From Aquabacterium sp. (GTDB taxonomy: Bacteria > Pseudomonadota > Gammaproteobacteria > Burkholderiales > Burkholderiaceae_C), in contig NZ_JAUSAR010000040.1 of the NCBI RefSeq assembly GCF_030652515.1, positions 1 through 36,935 on the forward strand: a stretch of DNA of 36,935 bases. Reading direction: 5' to 3'. Position numbers and translations under genes: made by a program. Numbering within the stretch: position 1 is the first letter of the stretch; every line of letters starts with the position of its first letter. The notes beneath the pieces are model-generated. The model saw nothing but the letters and a program-made list of their open reading frames with translations, was not told the origin of the DNA and did no database searches. This document shows positions 13,954 to 22,567 of the stretch, piece by piece.

Positions 13954-16512
13954 ATGGTCAATGATCAGCAGTCTCGCTCATCACTGGAACAGCTCGCGCG
14001 CGCCTTTCATGCGGCTCCGAATGGCTTTGTTCTGGTAAATCAGGCCGGCATGATCGTTGCGGCAAACAATGCGTTCATCAAGATGTTCGGTTACCCAGTT
14101 GATGCGATATTGAATGGGCCATTTGAAGCCTTGTTACCTGAAACGATTCGCCAGATTCATGTCGATTTACAGGAACAGTTCGATGCCAGTCGCGTGGTGT
14201 ATGCGAAGCATGCCCGCGGGCACGCGTTTACAGTAGAAATCAGGCGGCTCACCCCCCTGTGCACACCGCAAGGCACGCTGGAGTTGGCCTCAGTGGTCAA
14301 TATCAGCGAACGCCTCGAATTGGAGTTGGCTTTCAGAGGCTTGTTCGAAGCCTCCCCCTATGGTCAACCCATCCTTGATGACTCTGGGCGCATCATCATA
14401 GACAAACAACTGGGTGACACGACGGGTTCGGACCTGTTGAACGAGTTGCGCAAAGGAGCGTGCCAGGATTGCCCAGTGATCACAGCCACCGGCGTAGATG
14501 ATGAGGCTAATACCATCTGCCAGCGAGAGCACGATCTACAAGACATCCTTGATCATGCCCCCAGCTTGCTTGGCTATTGGGATGCCTCACAGCGCGTTCG
14601 CTATGGCAACCGCACGCACCAAAATTGGTTCGACGTTCAACAGGATGTCTTGCCAAGCATGTCTGTTCGCGAGGCCATTGGCGAGAAGGCGTACGCTATT
14701 CATCATGACCACATCCTCAAGGCCCTGCGCGGCATACCGCAGTTGTTCGAGTACACGCTGCCCGATGGGGACAACAGCATATCGCGGCATTTTCAGGCCG
14801 AGTACCGACCGGACACCGATGAGTCAGGAAAAGTCCTGGGGTTCTATGTCTCCATCATTGATATCACGCTGATCAGAGCCGCTCATACGCGTATTGAGGA
14901 GTTGCTGCGCTGTATGACCGAGCAAAAGCTTCTGAACCAAACTCTGGTCAATGCGCGCAATGCGGCGCAGGAAGCCGCGCGCACCACCAGCGCACTCCTG
15001 GCTGACATGAGCCATGAAATTCGTACACCCATAAACGCTATCGTCGGCCTGTCAAGGTTGGCGCTGGATGAGCCGCTCCCGCCGAAGGCCAATGACTACA
15101 TTGAACGAGTGTATGACTCGACCCTGGCGCTGATGCATATTCTCGATGATGTATTGGACTACTCCAAGGTGGAGGCCGGCCAAATGCGGCTGGAGCAGAT
15201 GGAATTCGACTTGGAAAACCTGCTGCAACGTACGGCCGACCTGTTCTCCGCACAGGTAGAACAAAAGCGGCTGCACTTCGATATAGCGTTTTGCCCCATC
15301 ATGCCGACGCACATCGTGGGTGACCCTCTGCGGCTCTCTCAGATCCTCAATAACCTCGTCAGCAATGCAATCAAATTCACGGACCAAGGCGGTATTTGGT
15401 TGACGATCAACATTGACAGCGGCTTATTGCGTTTCTCAGTGCGTGATACAGGCGTTGGCATTGCATCTGCCCAACTCGAATCCCTGTTCGTGCCTTTCTC
15501 GCAGGGGGAAATCTCTGTCTACCGACATTTCGGTGGAACAGGCCTGGGTTTGGCAATCTGCAAAAAAATGGTGGGAATGATGAAGGGCGAAATCGGCGTC
15601 GACAGTTGCCCCGGGCAAGGCAGCGAGTTCTGGTTTTCGGTACCTTTTCCTGTTGTACCGCAAGCATCACAGCCTCTGCCACAGTATCGTTTACTGCTGA
15701 TTGGTGATGATCTTGAAAGCTTGGGGCGAAGGCGTCAGCATCTCAAGGCCATGAATCAAACCATCACTGTTGCCAACAGTCTAGAGATGGCTTGCAACTG
15801 CATTGCGAGAAGCGCTGATGAGCATTCAGCATTCGACTTGGTAATCGTGGATTGGTGTGAGGTGAATGCCAGCACCGCACATACTCTTCGCACCCTGAGA
15901 GGCCAATTGAGTCAACACGGAGGCGAACGCGTCCCGCTTATCCATCTACTGCCGGGATTCGATCATCAACCTATGGTTGACATCCTTGGAGACAAAACGT
16001 CGGATGTGTTGCTGACTCACCCTGTGCTACCTGGCGCGTTGCGTCGGGCCCTGCGCCTAATGGGTGACGTGGCAGAGGCTCGCCCTTCAGATGTGTCATC
16101 CCTCGACCAGCTACAGCAACGAGGCCTGTCTCTGCATGGCCGTCGCGTGTTACTTGTCGAAGACAACCGCCTTAACCAAATGGTGGCTCAGGCCTTCTTG
16201 CAACAGGCAGGCTTGAACGTGGAGACCGCGGACAATGGCGATGAAGCCGTGAGATGCATGGAAAGCACTGCACTTGGCTATTTCGACGCCATCTTGATGG
16301 ACATGCACATGCCCACGATGGGCGGTCTGGAGGCCTCTCGACTTATTCGACAGTTGCCACAAGCCCAGAACCTGCCCATCATTGCCATGACCGCAGCAGT
16401 ATTGCCTGAGGACAGGGAGCAATGTCAACAAGCCGGCATGATCGACATGGTGACCAAGCCTTTCTTGGCAGAGGTGTTAGTCGACACGTTGCTGAAGTGG
16501 GTACGGCATTGA
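13954..16512 (+). CDS. Hybrid sensor histidine kinase with PAS domains and receiver
   Basis: An 852-residue cytoplasmic hybrid kinase with no membrane segment. In order: PAS about 8-125 (HAAPNGFVLVNQAGMIVAAN); a short PAS start (FRGLFEASPYGQPILDDSGR) running into a receiver-like piece (DLLNELRKG, CPVITATGVDDEANT); PAS about 195-310 with PAC end; HisKA with MSHEIRTP (phospho-acceptor His354); HATPase with NNLVSNAIKF (about 466), DTGVGIA and GGTGLGLA; a degenerate receiver about 575-715; and a true receiver with VEDNRLNQ, phospho-acceptor Asp783 in LMDMHMP and a late TKPF lysine. It needs an outside Hpt or response regulator. The ATG at 13954 has gagg five bases before it. It may be co-transcribed with the AraC gene upstream. 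Confidence 0.9.
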   Translation: MVNDQQSRSSLEQLARAFHAAPNGFVLVNQAGMIVAANNAFIKMFGYPVDAILNGPFEALLPETIRQIHVDLQEQFDASRVVYAKHARGHAFTVEIRRLTPLCTPQGTLELASVVNISERLELELAFRGLFEASPYGQPILDDSGRIIIDKQLGDTTGSDLLNELRKGACQDCPVITATGVDDEANTICQREHDLQDILDHAPSLLGYWDASQRVRYGNRTHQNWFDVQQDVLPSMSVREAIGEKAYAIHHDHILKALRGIPQLFEYTLPDGDNSISRHFQAEYRPDTDESGKVLGFYVSIIDITLIRAAHTRIEELLRCMTEQKLLNQTLVNARNAAQEAARTTSALLADMSHEIRTPINAIVGLSRLALDEPLPPKANDYIERVYDSTLALMHILDDVLDYSKVEAGQMRLEQMEFDLENLLQRTADLFSAQVEQKRLHFDIAFCPIMPTHIVGDPLRLSQILNNLVSNAIKFTDQGGIWLTINIDSGLLRFSVRDTGVGIASAQLESLFVPFSQGEISVYRHFGGTGLGLAICKKMVGMMKGEIGVDSCPGQGSEFWFSVPFPVVPQASQPLPQYRLLLIGDDLESLGRRRQHLKAMNQTITVANSLEMACNCIARSADEHSAFDLVIVDWCEVNASTAHTLRTLRGQLSQHGGERVPLIHLLPGFDHQPMVDILGDKTSDVLLTHPVLPGALRRALRLMGDVAEARPSDVSSLDQLQQRGLSLHGRRVLLVEDNRLNQMVAQAFLQQAGLNVETADNGDEAVRCMESTALGYFDAILMDMHMPTMGGLEASRLIRQLPQAQNLPIIAMTAAVLPEDREQCQQAGMIDMVTKPFLAEVLVDTLLKWVRH

Positions 16513-17317
16513 GCGATCAGACAGTTTCCGCGAAAGTGACCGTGAGTTACTCAATTCATGAAAGGCCTCTTTTGAAATCTGAAGGCGTAAACGGCGCCCG
16601 AAGCCACGGGTTCAAGGGCGGGCAAAGCCCGGCTACGCGAACCCTTGATGCGCATGCGCTGCCACTTCGCGCAATCCGGCACCTTTGCCAGCGCGTGCTC
16701 CTGCCCGCGACAGCGCTGGAACAGGCCATGCCACATGAAAGCCACAACCGAATCTCGCTCGATCAACTGCTCACGGTTCTTGGTGAACACCTTGGGCGCC
16801 CACACCGAACCGTTCATCGACAAGCCAATGAACCAGCAAAGCTGGCAAACGTCAATTTGGCGTGGACTTGGATTGGTAGCTATTTCAGCAGCCTGCCAAG
16901 GCGATGCCTTGGTGAGCGCTGCGACGGCCCCAGTGGCACGCCTTCCCCGCTCACCACCAAACTCGAATGCGTCAGGATGCCGCAGACCTTGTGCCGCCTC
17001 AAGCGCCCAGCATCGTCTTTGCGGCGTATGCGTCCGGCCATCACATGTTGCCATCGTGTCACCCGGCTGAATTCAGGCAATCTTAGGTCGCCAGAGATGC
17101 GGGAACAACGTGCCAACCTGACTGGCTTTGTGCGTCGGATGGGAACAGAGTCCGATTCAAGATGCCTTGAAATGGGCCGAAAACGGCCAGGACGACCGAC
17201 GTTGCTCTCCCTCTGCCCTCATTGAGTAAATCCTTGATCATCAACACCATCTGGCCAGAGGCGCGCTCCGGAGAATCGGACGAGGCGTCAAATCGCCGTG
17301 ATCTCCAACGCAGTGGC
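16513..17317. other. Non-coding/degenerate stretch with IS remnant
   Basis: Apart from the transposase remnant at 16551-16860 I see no intact gene. Reading frames on both strands across the stretch are long only because stop codons are rare in GC-rich DNA. No terminal inverted repeats or target duplication could be recognised. The frame of the diguanylate cyclase is open from a TTG at 17222. Confidence 0.4.
16551..16860 (-). pseudogene. IS5-family transposase remnant
   Basis: On the minus strand the stretch at about 16737-16859 translates to CQLCWFIGLSMNGSVWAP followed by KVFTKNREQLIERDSVVAF, which matches the conserved N-terminal part of IS5-type DDE transposases (usually LLFRWFVGLS, then VWVPTVFTKNRDRLIEHDAV). 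The upstream start and the catalytic DDE region are absent or unrecognisable; the frame after VVAF carries no transposase motif. It is therefore a decayed fragment, not an active element. It sits between the kinase and the double cyclase, a sign of past insertion and deletion in this block. Confidence 0.6.
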
Positions 17318-19666
17318 ATGAAGCGCCTGCTGCTGACGCTGCCGCCCTATACCGTGGCTATGACGATGTTGATCGTCGCGATGGAGTTGGGGTTGGTGCT
17401 GCGCTGGCAAGCCGCGCTGGTGGGTGGTTATGCCGTGGTGGGACTGGGTACCTTCTACCTGTTGCTGCGCCGCGGCGTGGCATTGGGCTCGCGCGACCCG
17501 ATGCTGATCTATCCGCAACTTCTGTTTGGCATCAGCTTGGTAGCCTTGTCCTACACCGTGATGGATGTCACTCGTGGCGTGGTCATGGAGTGGCTGAGCC
17601 TGCTCATCGTCTTCGACATGCAGCGCCTTGCTCGGCGCCAAACCCTGGTGGCCGCCGCCCTGGCCATGGCGCTTCCTGTCGTTGGGGTGGTGGTGGTGTG
17701 GTGGTTGAATCCCACAGGCCTTGGTCTTGGCAACGAACTGTTTTTCCTTTCGCTGAGTGCCGTGCTCGTGCCGGTCTTGCTCCTGGTCTCCGCTTCAGCC
17801 AGAGCCGTTGGCCGCCGGCAAATCAAACTCAAGGAGGGCATGGCCGCAGCGCTTGAGCAAATGCGCCAACTGTCCATGCGCGATGGCCTCACAGGGCTGT
17901 ACAACCGTCGTCACATTCTGGGGCTTCTGGAGGAAGAGGATCGTCGGCTGCATCGCACGGGGCGGCAATGTTGCGTGGCCATGCTGGACATTGATCTGTT
18001 CAAGCGCGTGAACGACGAACTGGGCCACGCGATGGGTGATACCGTGCTGAGGCAGTTCTCAGCCCTGGGTCGAACCGCCTTTCAAAATGGCACAGACTCA
18101 CTGGCTCGTTGGGGTGGGGAAGAGTTCTTGCTGCTGATGCCCGAAACCAGCCCTGTCCACGCGCACGCTGCGCTGATGCGCTTGCGCGCCATGGTGCATG
18201 CCTACGACTGGTCGCAGCACCACCCGTCGTTGAAGGTCACCTTCTCGGCAGGTGTGTGCGAGCACCGCAAGGAGATTAGTCTGGCGCAGGCCCTGGCCGC
18301 AGCCGACGAGGCCCTCTATCGGGCCAAGGCCGCAGGGCGAGATCGGGTCGAGTCGTTCAGGCCGCTGACCGATGCGGAGCGCGCGGACAGTGCGGCCGCG
18401 CAATCGGCCTTGCCGACTGCGCCACTGGCTGAAGCCCTGCTACCGCCAGCGCCGACAGTCATCCAGAAGGATACGCCAGAGGCACCGGCCTCAGCCGCGA
18501 CCGCGCTGCCCGCCTCATCGGGATCTGAGGTCAAGAACCGCCTGGTGGATTGGGTACTCGGCCGTGAGCCCAAGGTGCGTGAAGCGATCATCATGTGCCT
18601 GCTCGCTGCGGCGACCTGGTTCTGTGTGCTGCTGGCCGAAATCTTGCACGCCATTCCGAGCGGGATGATGCCGCTAAAGGTCGGCATGGTGTTGGTGGCC
18701 TTGAATGTCATCGGCATCGTTGTTCCCTATGCACTGGTGCGCAGCGGAGTTACCGCGCGTTTGAAGGACTCCTCGATCGCGGTTCCGCAAATGCTGTGGG
18801 CCCTGCTGTCGCTGACCCTGGCCTACGGTTTTGTGCCCGCGACCCGCTCCTATGACCTGCAATTGACCTGCGTGGTGCTCACGTTTGGCTTCATCAACCT
18901 GCGGCCTCGGCAGGCCATATTCGTGGGCGCCAGCGCCATCGGGATGTTTGCACTGATGTTCGGCTGGTTGCTCTACACGAGGCCCGACAACTTCATGCCG
19001 ATTCGCGAAGGACTTGTGCTGACCATGACGCTCTTCGTCATGGCGTGGTTAACCTGGCTGTCGCGCAACTTTGCCATGAGGCGGGAAGCGGTCCGCAAGG
19101 AAAGGCGCGACTTGGCCGCAGCGACGGAGAAGGTCAAGCAACTGACGATGCGTGACACGCTCACCGGTCTGTTCAACCGCCAATGCATGCAAGATGTCCT
19201 GGAGCACGAATGCCATCGGCATGATCGTTCTGGCCACTCTTTCTGCGTGGCGCTGATTGACCTTGACCACTTCAAGCGGGTGAATGACAGCCGTGGCCAT
19301 CAGGTGGGTGACGAAGCCTTGGTTGGCTTTGCCCAAGCTGCGCAGCGCATGCTCCGCGACACCGACGTCATCGCCCGCTGGGGCGGCGAAGAGTTCCTCT
19401 TGGTCCTGTCGGACACCGAGCCGGGTTCGCAGGGTTTGCTCGCCTGCGAGCGCCTGCGTGGGCAGGTGGCGGCACAGCGCCTGTGCCCCAGCGCACCCGA
19501 TTTGACCGTCACCTTCTCCGCCGGGTTGGCTGAGCGCCGCATGGGCGAGCCGCTGGGCCATTTACTGGAGCGCGTTGACCAAGCGCTCTATGCAGCCAAG
19601 GCGCAGGGCCGAAATTGCGTCAGGCTGGCCGACCAACCTGAACTGACCATGCCCCTGAATTCCTGA
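17318..19666 (+). CDS. Double diguanylate cyclase: two membrane-GGDEF modules in one chain
   Basis: A 782-residue inner-membrane protein built as two similar halves, each a multi-helix membrane region followed by a GGDEF domain. First half: TM helices about residues 10-180, then LTGLYNRRH, DIDLFKRVND and GGEEF at 266-270. A Pro/Ala-rich linker (about 350-400) leads to the second half: TM about 420-590, LTGLFNRQC, DLDHFKRVND and GGEEF at 689-693. Both active sites look able to make c-di-GMP from GTP. Only the second keeps the R-x-x-D inhibitory site (RDTD before VIARWGGEEF); the first has NGTD. The start is ATG 17318 with a weak ribosome-binding site; a TTG at 17222 would add 32 residues. No phosphodiesterase or effector is adjacent. 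Confidence 0.88.
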   Translation: MKRLLLTLPPYTVAMTMLIVAMELGLVLRWQAALVGGYAVVGLGTFYLLLRRGVALGSRDPMLIYPQLLFGISLVALSYTVMDVTRGVVMEWLSLLIVFDMQRLARRQTLVAAALAMALPVVGVVVVWWLNPTGLGLGNELFFLSLSAVLVPVLLLVSASARAVGRRQIKLKEGMAAALEQMRQLSMRDGLTGLYNRRHILGLLEEEDRRLHRTGRQCCVAMLDIDLFKRVNDELGHAMGDTVLRQFSALGRTAFQNGTDSLARWGGEEFLLLMPETSPVHAHAALMRLRAMVHAYDWSQHHPSLKVTFSAGVCEHRKEISLAQALAAADEALYRAKAAGRDRVESFRPLTDAERADSAAAQSALPTAPLAEALLPPAPTVIQKDTPEAPASAATALPASSGSEVKNRLVDWVLGREPKVREAIIMCLLAAATWFCVLLAEILHAIPSGMMPLKVGMVLVALNVIGIVVPYALVRSGVTARLKDSSIAVPQMLWALLSLTLAYGFVPATRSYDLQLTCVVLTFGFINLRPRQAIFVGASAIGMFALMFGWLLYTRPDNFMPIREGLVLTMTLFVMAWLTWLSRNFAMRREAVRKERRDLAAATEKVKQLTMRDTLTGLFNRQCMQDVLEHECHRHDRSGHSFCVALIDLDHFKRVNDSRGHQVGDEALVGFAQAAQRMLRDTDVIARWGGEEFLLVLSDTEPGSQGLLACERLRGQVAAQRLCPSAPDLTVTFSAGLAERRMGEPLGHLLERVDQALYAAKAQGRNCVRLADQPELTMPLNS

Positions 19667-19716
19667 CTTCTTAGCCTTCCCATTATGCGGATTTCTTGTC
19701 TTGCATTCCGTGTTGG

Positions 19717-19890
19717 TCAACATAGGGGAACAAGCTCCACATTGCCGAGACAAGCCCCGCTGGTCCCCGATAGCTTTGCAGCGGCCAGCCGATTAGCTTC
19801 TCTGAGGTCAGGAGTGCCAAGGGAGCCCCGGAAGGCCCATTGTTGGCCCGCAATCTCTGGGTGCTCCCAGAGAGTCTCGGGGTTTTTCAC
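19717..19890 (-). pseudogene. Tyrosine-recombinase (phage integrase) N-terminal remnant
   Basis: From a GTG at 19890 the minus strand reads KNPETLWEHPEIAGQQWAFR, followed by GSLGTPDLREANRLAA. This is the look of the N-terminal arm-binding region of phage-type integrases, in which S-L-G-T-x-D-x-x-E-A-x-x-x-A is a standard stretch. The catalytic domain (R...HxxR...Y) is absent: the frame stops at 19717 and the double cyclase ends at 19666. Its 5' end abuts repeat copy 2, the position an att site takes upstream of an integrase gene. Confidence 0.5.
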
Positions 19891-19892
19891 AG

Positions 19893-19981
19893 TACATAGC
19901 AACAGTACATAGCTCAAAACAAAAAACCCCTATGAAGACTGACTTCATAGAGGACATCGTGTTTGGTGGGGTGCTGATGGG
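19893..19981. repeat. Diverged direct repeat, copy 2, with tyrosine-recombinase-like core
   Basis: It matches 11173-11258: two TACATAGC units 13 bp apart, TCAAAACAAAA, the inverted repeat CCCCTATGAA-gactgac-TTCATAGAGG (19927-19953) and CTGATGGG. Compared with copy 1 the inner arm changes from GAG/CTC to GAA/TTC, so pairing is kept: a compensatory change, while the seven-base spacer differs, as expected for distinct crossover sequences. Confidence 0.65.
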
Positions 19982-20148
19982 TAGAATTCTTCTTCGTTCT
20001 CAAGAAGTTGAGCTTTTCGTACCAGCCAATCACCTCGCGGACAGGTCATCCGTGCATATTCCGCCCACTCTTGACTTGCAGTACCAGACCAATGACATCG
20101 CATCGATCAATGATGCATTGCAAGCGGCTCAGATCCCATTGCGCAACA

Positions 20149-20469
20149 TCAAGATCCCCAAGGCCACAGCACCCGCAGCAGACGAGGCCGCCAGGCCAGC
20201 GTGAACGCGGTCAGCAACGCGCCGCCGGCCAGCAGCATCAGCCACACGAGGATGGCCATCGTAGGCCGGTCGGCGAGGAAGCAGAACAGGGCCGATGCAG
20301 TCAGCCCCCCCACACCCAGCGTGCGAAGCACTGCTCTACTCACGCCCAGAGGTGCCTTGCTGCCCAGCACCTGCTGCCAATGCACATCCATGGCCAACGC
20401 CAGCCAGGCGAAACCCAAGAGGGCCGAAACGGCGGCCAAGCTCAGGAACATCGACGTTGAATCAGCCAT
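20149..20469 (-). CDS. DUF3325 membrane protein of a siderophore-uptake operon
   Basis: A 106-residue protein with three hydrophobic helices (FLSLAAVSALLGFAWLALAM; the LRTLGVGGLTASALFCFLA region; MAILVWLMLLAGGALLTAFT) and a basic end (RPRLLRVLWPW). Its length, topology and the ALAMDVHWQQV segment fit DUF3325, small inner-membrane proteins usually encoded beside PepSY and DUF3649 proteins in iron-siderophore loci. The exact role is unknown; assistance to periplasmic iron release or reduction is inferred from company. It is the last gene of the minus-strand operon; its start overlaps the PepSY stop by eight bases. Its 3' end marks the border with the accessory block. Confidence 0.8.
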   Translation of the reverse strand: MADSTSMFLSLAAVSALLGFAWLALAMDVHWQQVLGSKAPLGVSRAVLRTLGVGGLTASALFCFLADRPTMAILVWLMLLAGGALLTAFTLAWRPRLLRVLWPWGS

Positions 20470-22189
20470 TGCTCACCTTCGCACCCGCAGTGCGCACCTG
20501 CGTTGGCCCCCCATGCAGTCCGGCGGTCGGCGAGCGTTCCCGCGCAATGACCTGCTCCCGGCGCGCCAGACGGCGAACAGCCATCCATGACAGGGCGGCC
20601 GTGACAAGCAGGCTCAAGTCCACGCCCGCCACCGGCCAATAAGTTTCGGTGAACACCGTCTTCACCAGGTGGTCACCCGTGGTGACCCAGTTGGCAATGA
20701 CCGCGGCGAGCGCCAGACCAGTCAGCGCCATGCATTGCTCGCGCCAGGCAGGGTTGACGCGTGCTTGCGCCACGGGCGCACCCCGCCAGAAAGCGTGGGC
20801 CATCGCCAGCACCCATGCGCCCCAGAACGCGTTGCGCTCCCAACCACCCTTGTCAGCCAGATCGGTCGGCAACAATCGATTGGCCACCAGGATGACCACG
20901 GTGGCGATCACCATGCCGGTGACGGCCGTCACCGCCAGCGCATCGACCACACGGCTGGCCTGGCCGCCGGCCTTGGCATGCTGCTTCTTGCGCTTTTCCA
21001 CGAAAAAGATGAAGCCCGTTGCAATGCAAACGCACCCCGCCAGCCCGCCCAGCACGTACAGCCAGCGCAGCAGCCAGTGCCGAAAGTGCTGAAGGTGCAA
21101 GCCTGTGAGGAACTCGTTGACGCTGGACACCGCGTTGGGCACCGGGTCTTCGCGAATGACCTCGCCCGTGCTGGCCTTGAAGTGCACGCCCTGCCCCACC
21201 AGCGCAACCTGGTCGCTGCCGGCGCGAAACAGGCTGACATAGCCGTTCTTGTCGCCAAGGTGGGTGATGGTGAGCAGGCCCACTTCGCCTGCCATGTCGC
21301 GCGCCGCCCAGCGTCGCTTGGCCTCCACCACCATGGCGTCCACGCTGGCCATGGGCGCGGCGATGCCGGCCGACTCGTGCGGCAAGCCGGTGCGCTTGGC
21401 CTGCAGCACCTCGTGTTGCTTGGCAAGCGGCTTGAGCATGGTCTCGGACAGCGGCAGGTAGATGCCAGCGAAGATCACCAAGCCGGTGAAGGCAAAGAAG
21501 AAGTGGAAGGGCAGCGCCACGACACCGGTCAGGTTGTGCAGGTCCAGTGCGCTGCGCTGCGTGTGCTTCTTGGGCCGGAAGGTGAAAAACTCGCGGAAGA
21601 TCTTGCGGTGCATCACCACGCCACTGACCAGTGCGGCCAGCATCGCCAGCGCTGCCAGCCCGACGATCCAATAGCCCAGGTTCAGCCATTGCAAGTGCAG
21701 GCTGTAATGCATCGGGTAGAAGAAGCTGCTGCCCACCTTCAGCCTGTCTTCCGGCAGGAAGGCGCCGGTGCGGGGATCGATCGTGCCCCAGCCATGCACG
21801 TGCAGGTGGTCCTCGGACGCATCCTTGGGCTTGTTGGGGATGGTGAAGTCGCCACCGATGACCAGCAATGGATCGCGGTGCGTGGTGAACGCATAGAGCG
21901 CTTCGAGTGGCAGCTTGTCCGGGTGCGGCAATTCGCCGATCACCCGGCCGGCCATCTCTTTCATTTCGTCGGGATGCGCCCGAAGCTTGTCGAACACAGG
22001 CTTGAGCACAGCGTCAAAGCTGGGCATGGGCTGGGCCTCGAAACGCGACTCGGGAATCGCCCAGCGGTCGATCTCGCGGTCGAACACGGACAGCGCGCCA
22101 AAGAAGAAGCAGATCATCAGCACATAGCCCAGCACCAGGCCAAACCAGGTGTGCAGCCAGGCCATGGACAGGCGGAAACTGGAAAACAC
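20462..22189 (-). CDS. PepSY-associated TM protein (PiuB-like), iron-siderophore handling
   Basis: A 575-residue inner-membrane protein of the PepSY_TM/PiuB class. It begins RLSMAWLHTWFGLVLGYVLM, the usual first helix; other helices are near IVGLAALAMLAALVSGVVMH, the ALPFHFFFAFTGLVIFAGIY region, WLLRWLYVLGGLAGCVCIAT and four more toward the C-terminus. Periplasmic PepSY parts lie between (FDAVLKPVFDKLRAHPDEM; STGEVIREDPVPNAVSSVNE). Relatives such as FoxB and FpvG act in iron reduction or release from siderophores in the periplasm. The start is taken as GTG at 22189 because gggaa precedes it; an ATG at 22165 would shorten the N-terminus by eight residues. It follows DUF3649 by 20 bp. Confidence 0.87.
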   Translation of the reverse strand: MFSSFRLSMAWLHTWFGLVLGYVLMICFFFGALSVFDREIDRWAIPESRFEAQPMPSFDAVLKPVFDKLRAHPDEMKEMAGRVIGELPHPDKLPLEALYAFTTHRDPLLVIGGDFTIPNKPKDASEDHLHVHGWGTIDPRTGAFLPEDRLKVGSSFFYPMHYSLHLQWLNLGYWIVGLAALAMLAALVSGVVMHRKIFREFFTFRPKKHTQRSALDLHNLTGVVALPFHFFFAFTGLVIFAGIYLPLSETMLKPLAKQHEVLQAKRTGLPHESAGIAAPMASVDAMVVEAKRRWAARDMAGEVGLLTITHLGDKNGYVSLFRAGSDQVALVGQGVHFKASTGEVIREDPVPNAVSSVNEFLTGLHLQHFRHWLLRWLYVLGGLAGCVCIATGFIFFVEKRKKQHAKAGGQASRVVDALAVTAVTGMVIATVVILVANRLLPTDLADKGGWERNAFWGAWVLAMAHAFWRGAPVAQARVNPAWREQCMALTGLALAAVIANWVTTGDHLVKTVFTETYWPVAGVDLSLLVTAALSWMAVRRLARREQVIARERSPTAGLHGGPTQVRTAGAKVSNG

Positions 22190-22209
22190 TGAAAAATTCC
22201 CTTTCGGAC

Positions 22210-22509
22210 TCAGCCAAGGGCAGGCATGAGCAGCCATGCCAAGACCGTCATGGTGGCACCGCCACCTGCCAGCACCAACCACACGCGCGCCAGGCTGGCA
22301 GCCGCGAAGGCCCAGCACACAGTCGCCAAGTACACCAGGAAAGCCAGCAGCATGGCCAGCTGCAAGGCATCGCCATAAGCAATACCGACATGCATCTGCA
22401 CCGTGATCAACAGCGCCGAAAAGCCCCAGGTGAAGGCATAGCCCCCAAGCAGGGCAGCGGCCACGCGCAGCGAGATGACCGGAAGCGAAGGCGATTTGGC
22501 GAGACTCAT
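22210..22509 (-). CDS. DUF3649 membrane protein of a siderophore-uptake operon
   Basis: A 99-residue inner-membrane protein with three helices: VAAALLGGYAFTWGFSALLI, ALQLAMLLAFLVYLATVCWAF and VWLVLAGGGATMTVLAWLLM. The GGYAFTW and YLATVCWAFAA segments fit the DUF3649 family, which nearly always accompanies PepSY and DUF3325 proteins near TonB-dependent siderophore receptors. No catalytic residues are evident. The ATG at 22509 matches the family start; a GTG at 22575 would overlap the exporter stop by eight bases and add 22 non-family residues. Confidence 0.8.
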   Translation of the reverse strand: MSLAKSPSLPVISLRVAAALLGGYAFTWGFSALLITVQMHVGIAYGDALQLAMLLAFLVYLATVCWAFAAASLARVWLVLAGGGATMTVLAWLLMPALG

Positions 22510-22567
22510 CGATGTCTTTCTGCTTGACGGGTCGAAGCCTTCTGCGCCCGCTTTGTCACTGAAGATT

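Larger units (their letters stand above)
19667..20148. other. Gene-poor stretch with integrase remnant and repeat copy 2
   Basis: It contains an integrase N-terminal remnant (19717-19890, minus), repeat copy 2 (19893-19981) and, on the plus strand, an open frame of 90 codons from an ATG at 19932 that lies inside the core hairpin. That frame matches nothing I know, has codon use unlike neighbouring genes and overlaps the DUF3325 gene by 56 bp, so it is not called as a gene. Confidence 0.45.

Noticed and set aside
19932..20204. A 90-codon plus-strand frame starting in the core hairpin of repeat copy 2
   Set aside because: Its ATG lies within a structured recombination-type repeat, there is no ribosome-binding site, codon use is unlike the neighbours, and it overlaps the DUF3325 gene in antisense.
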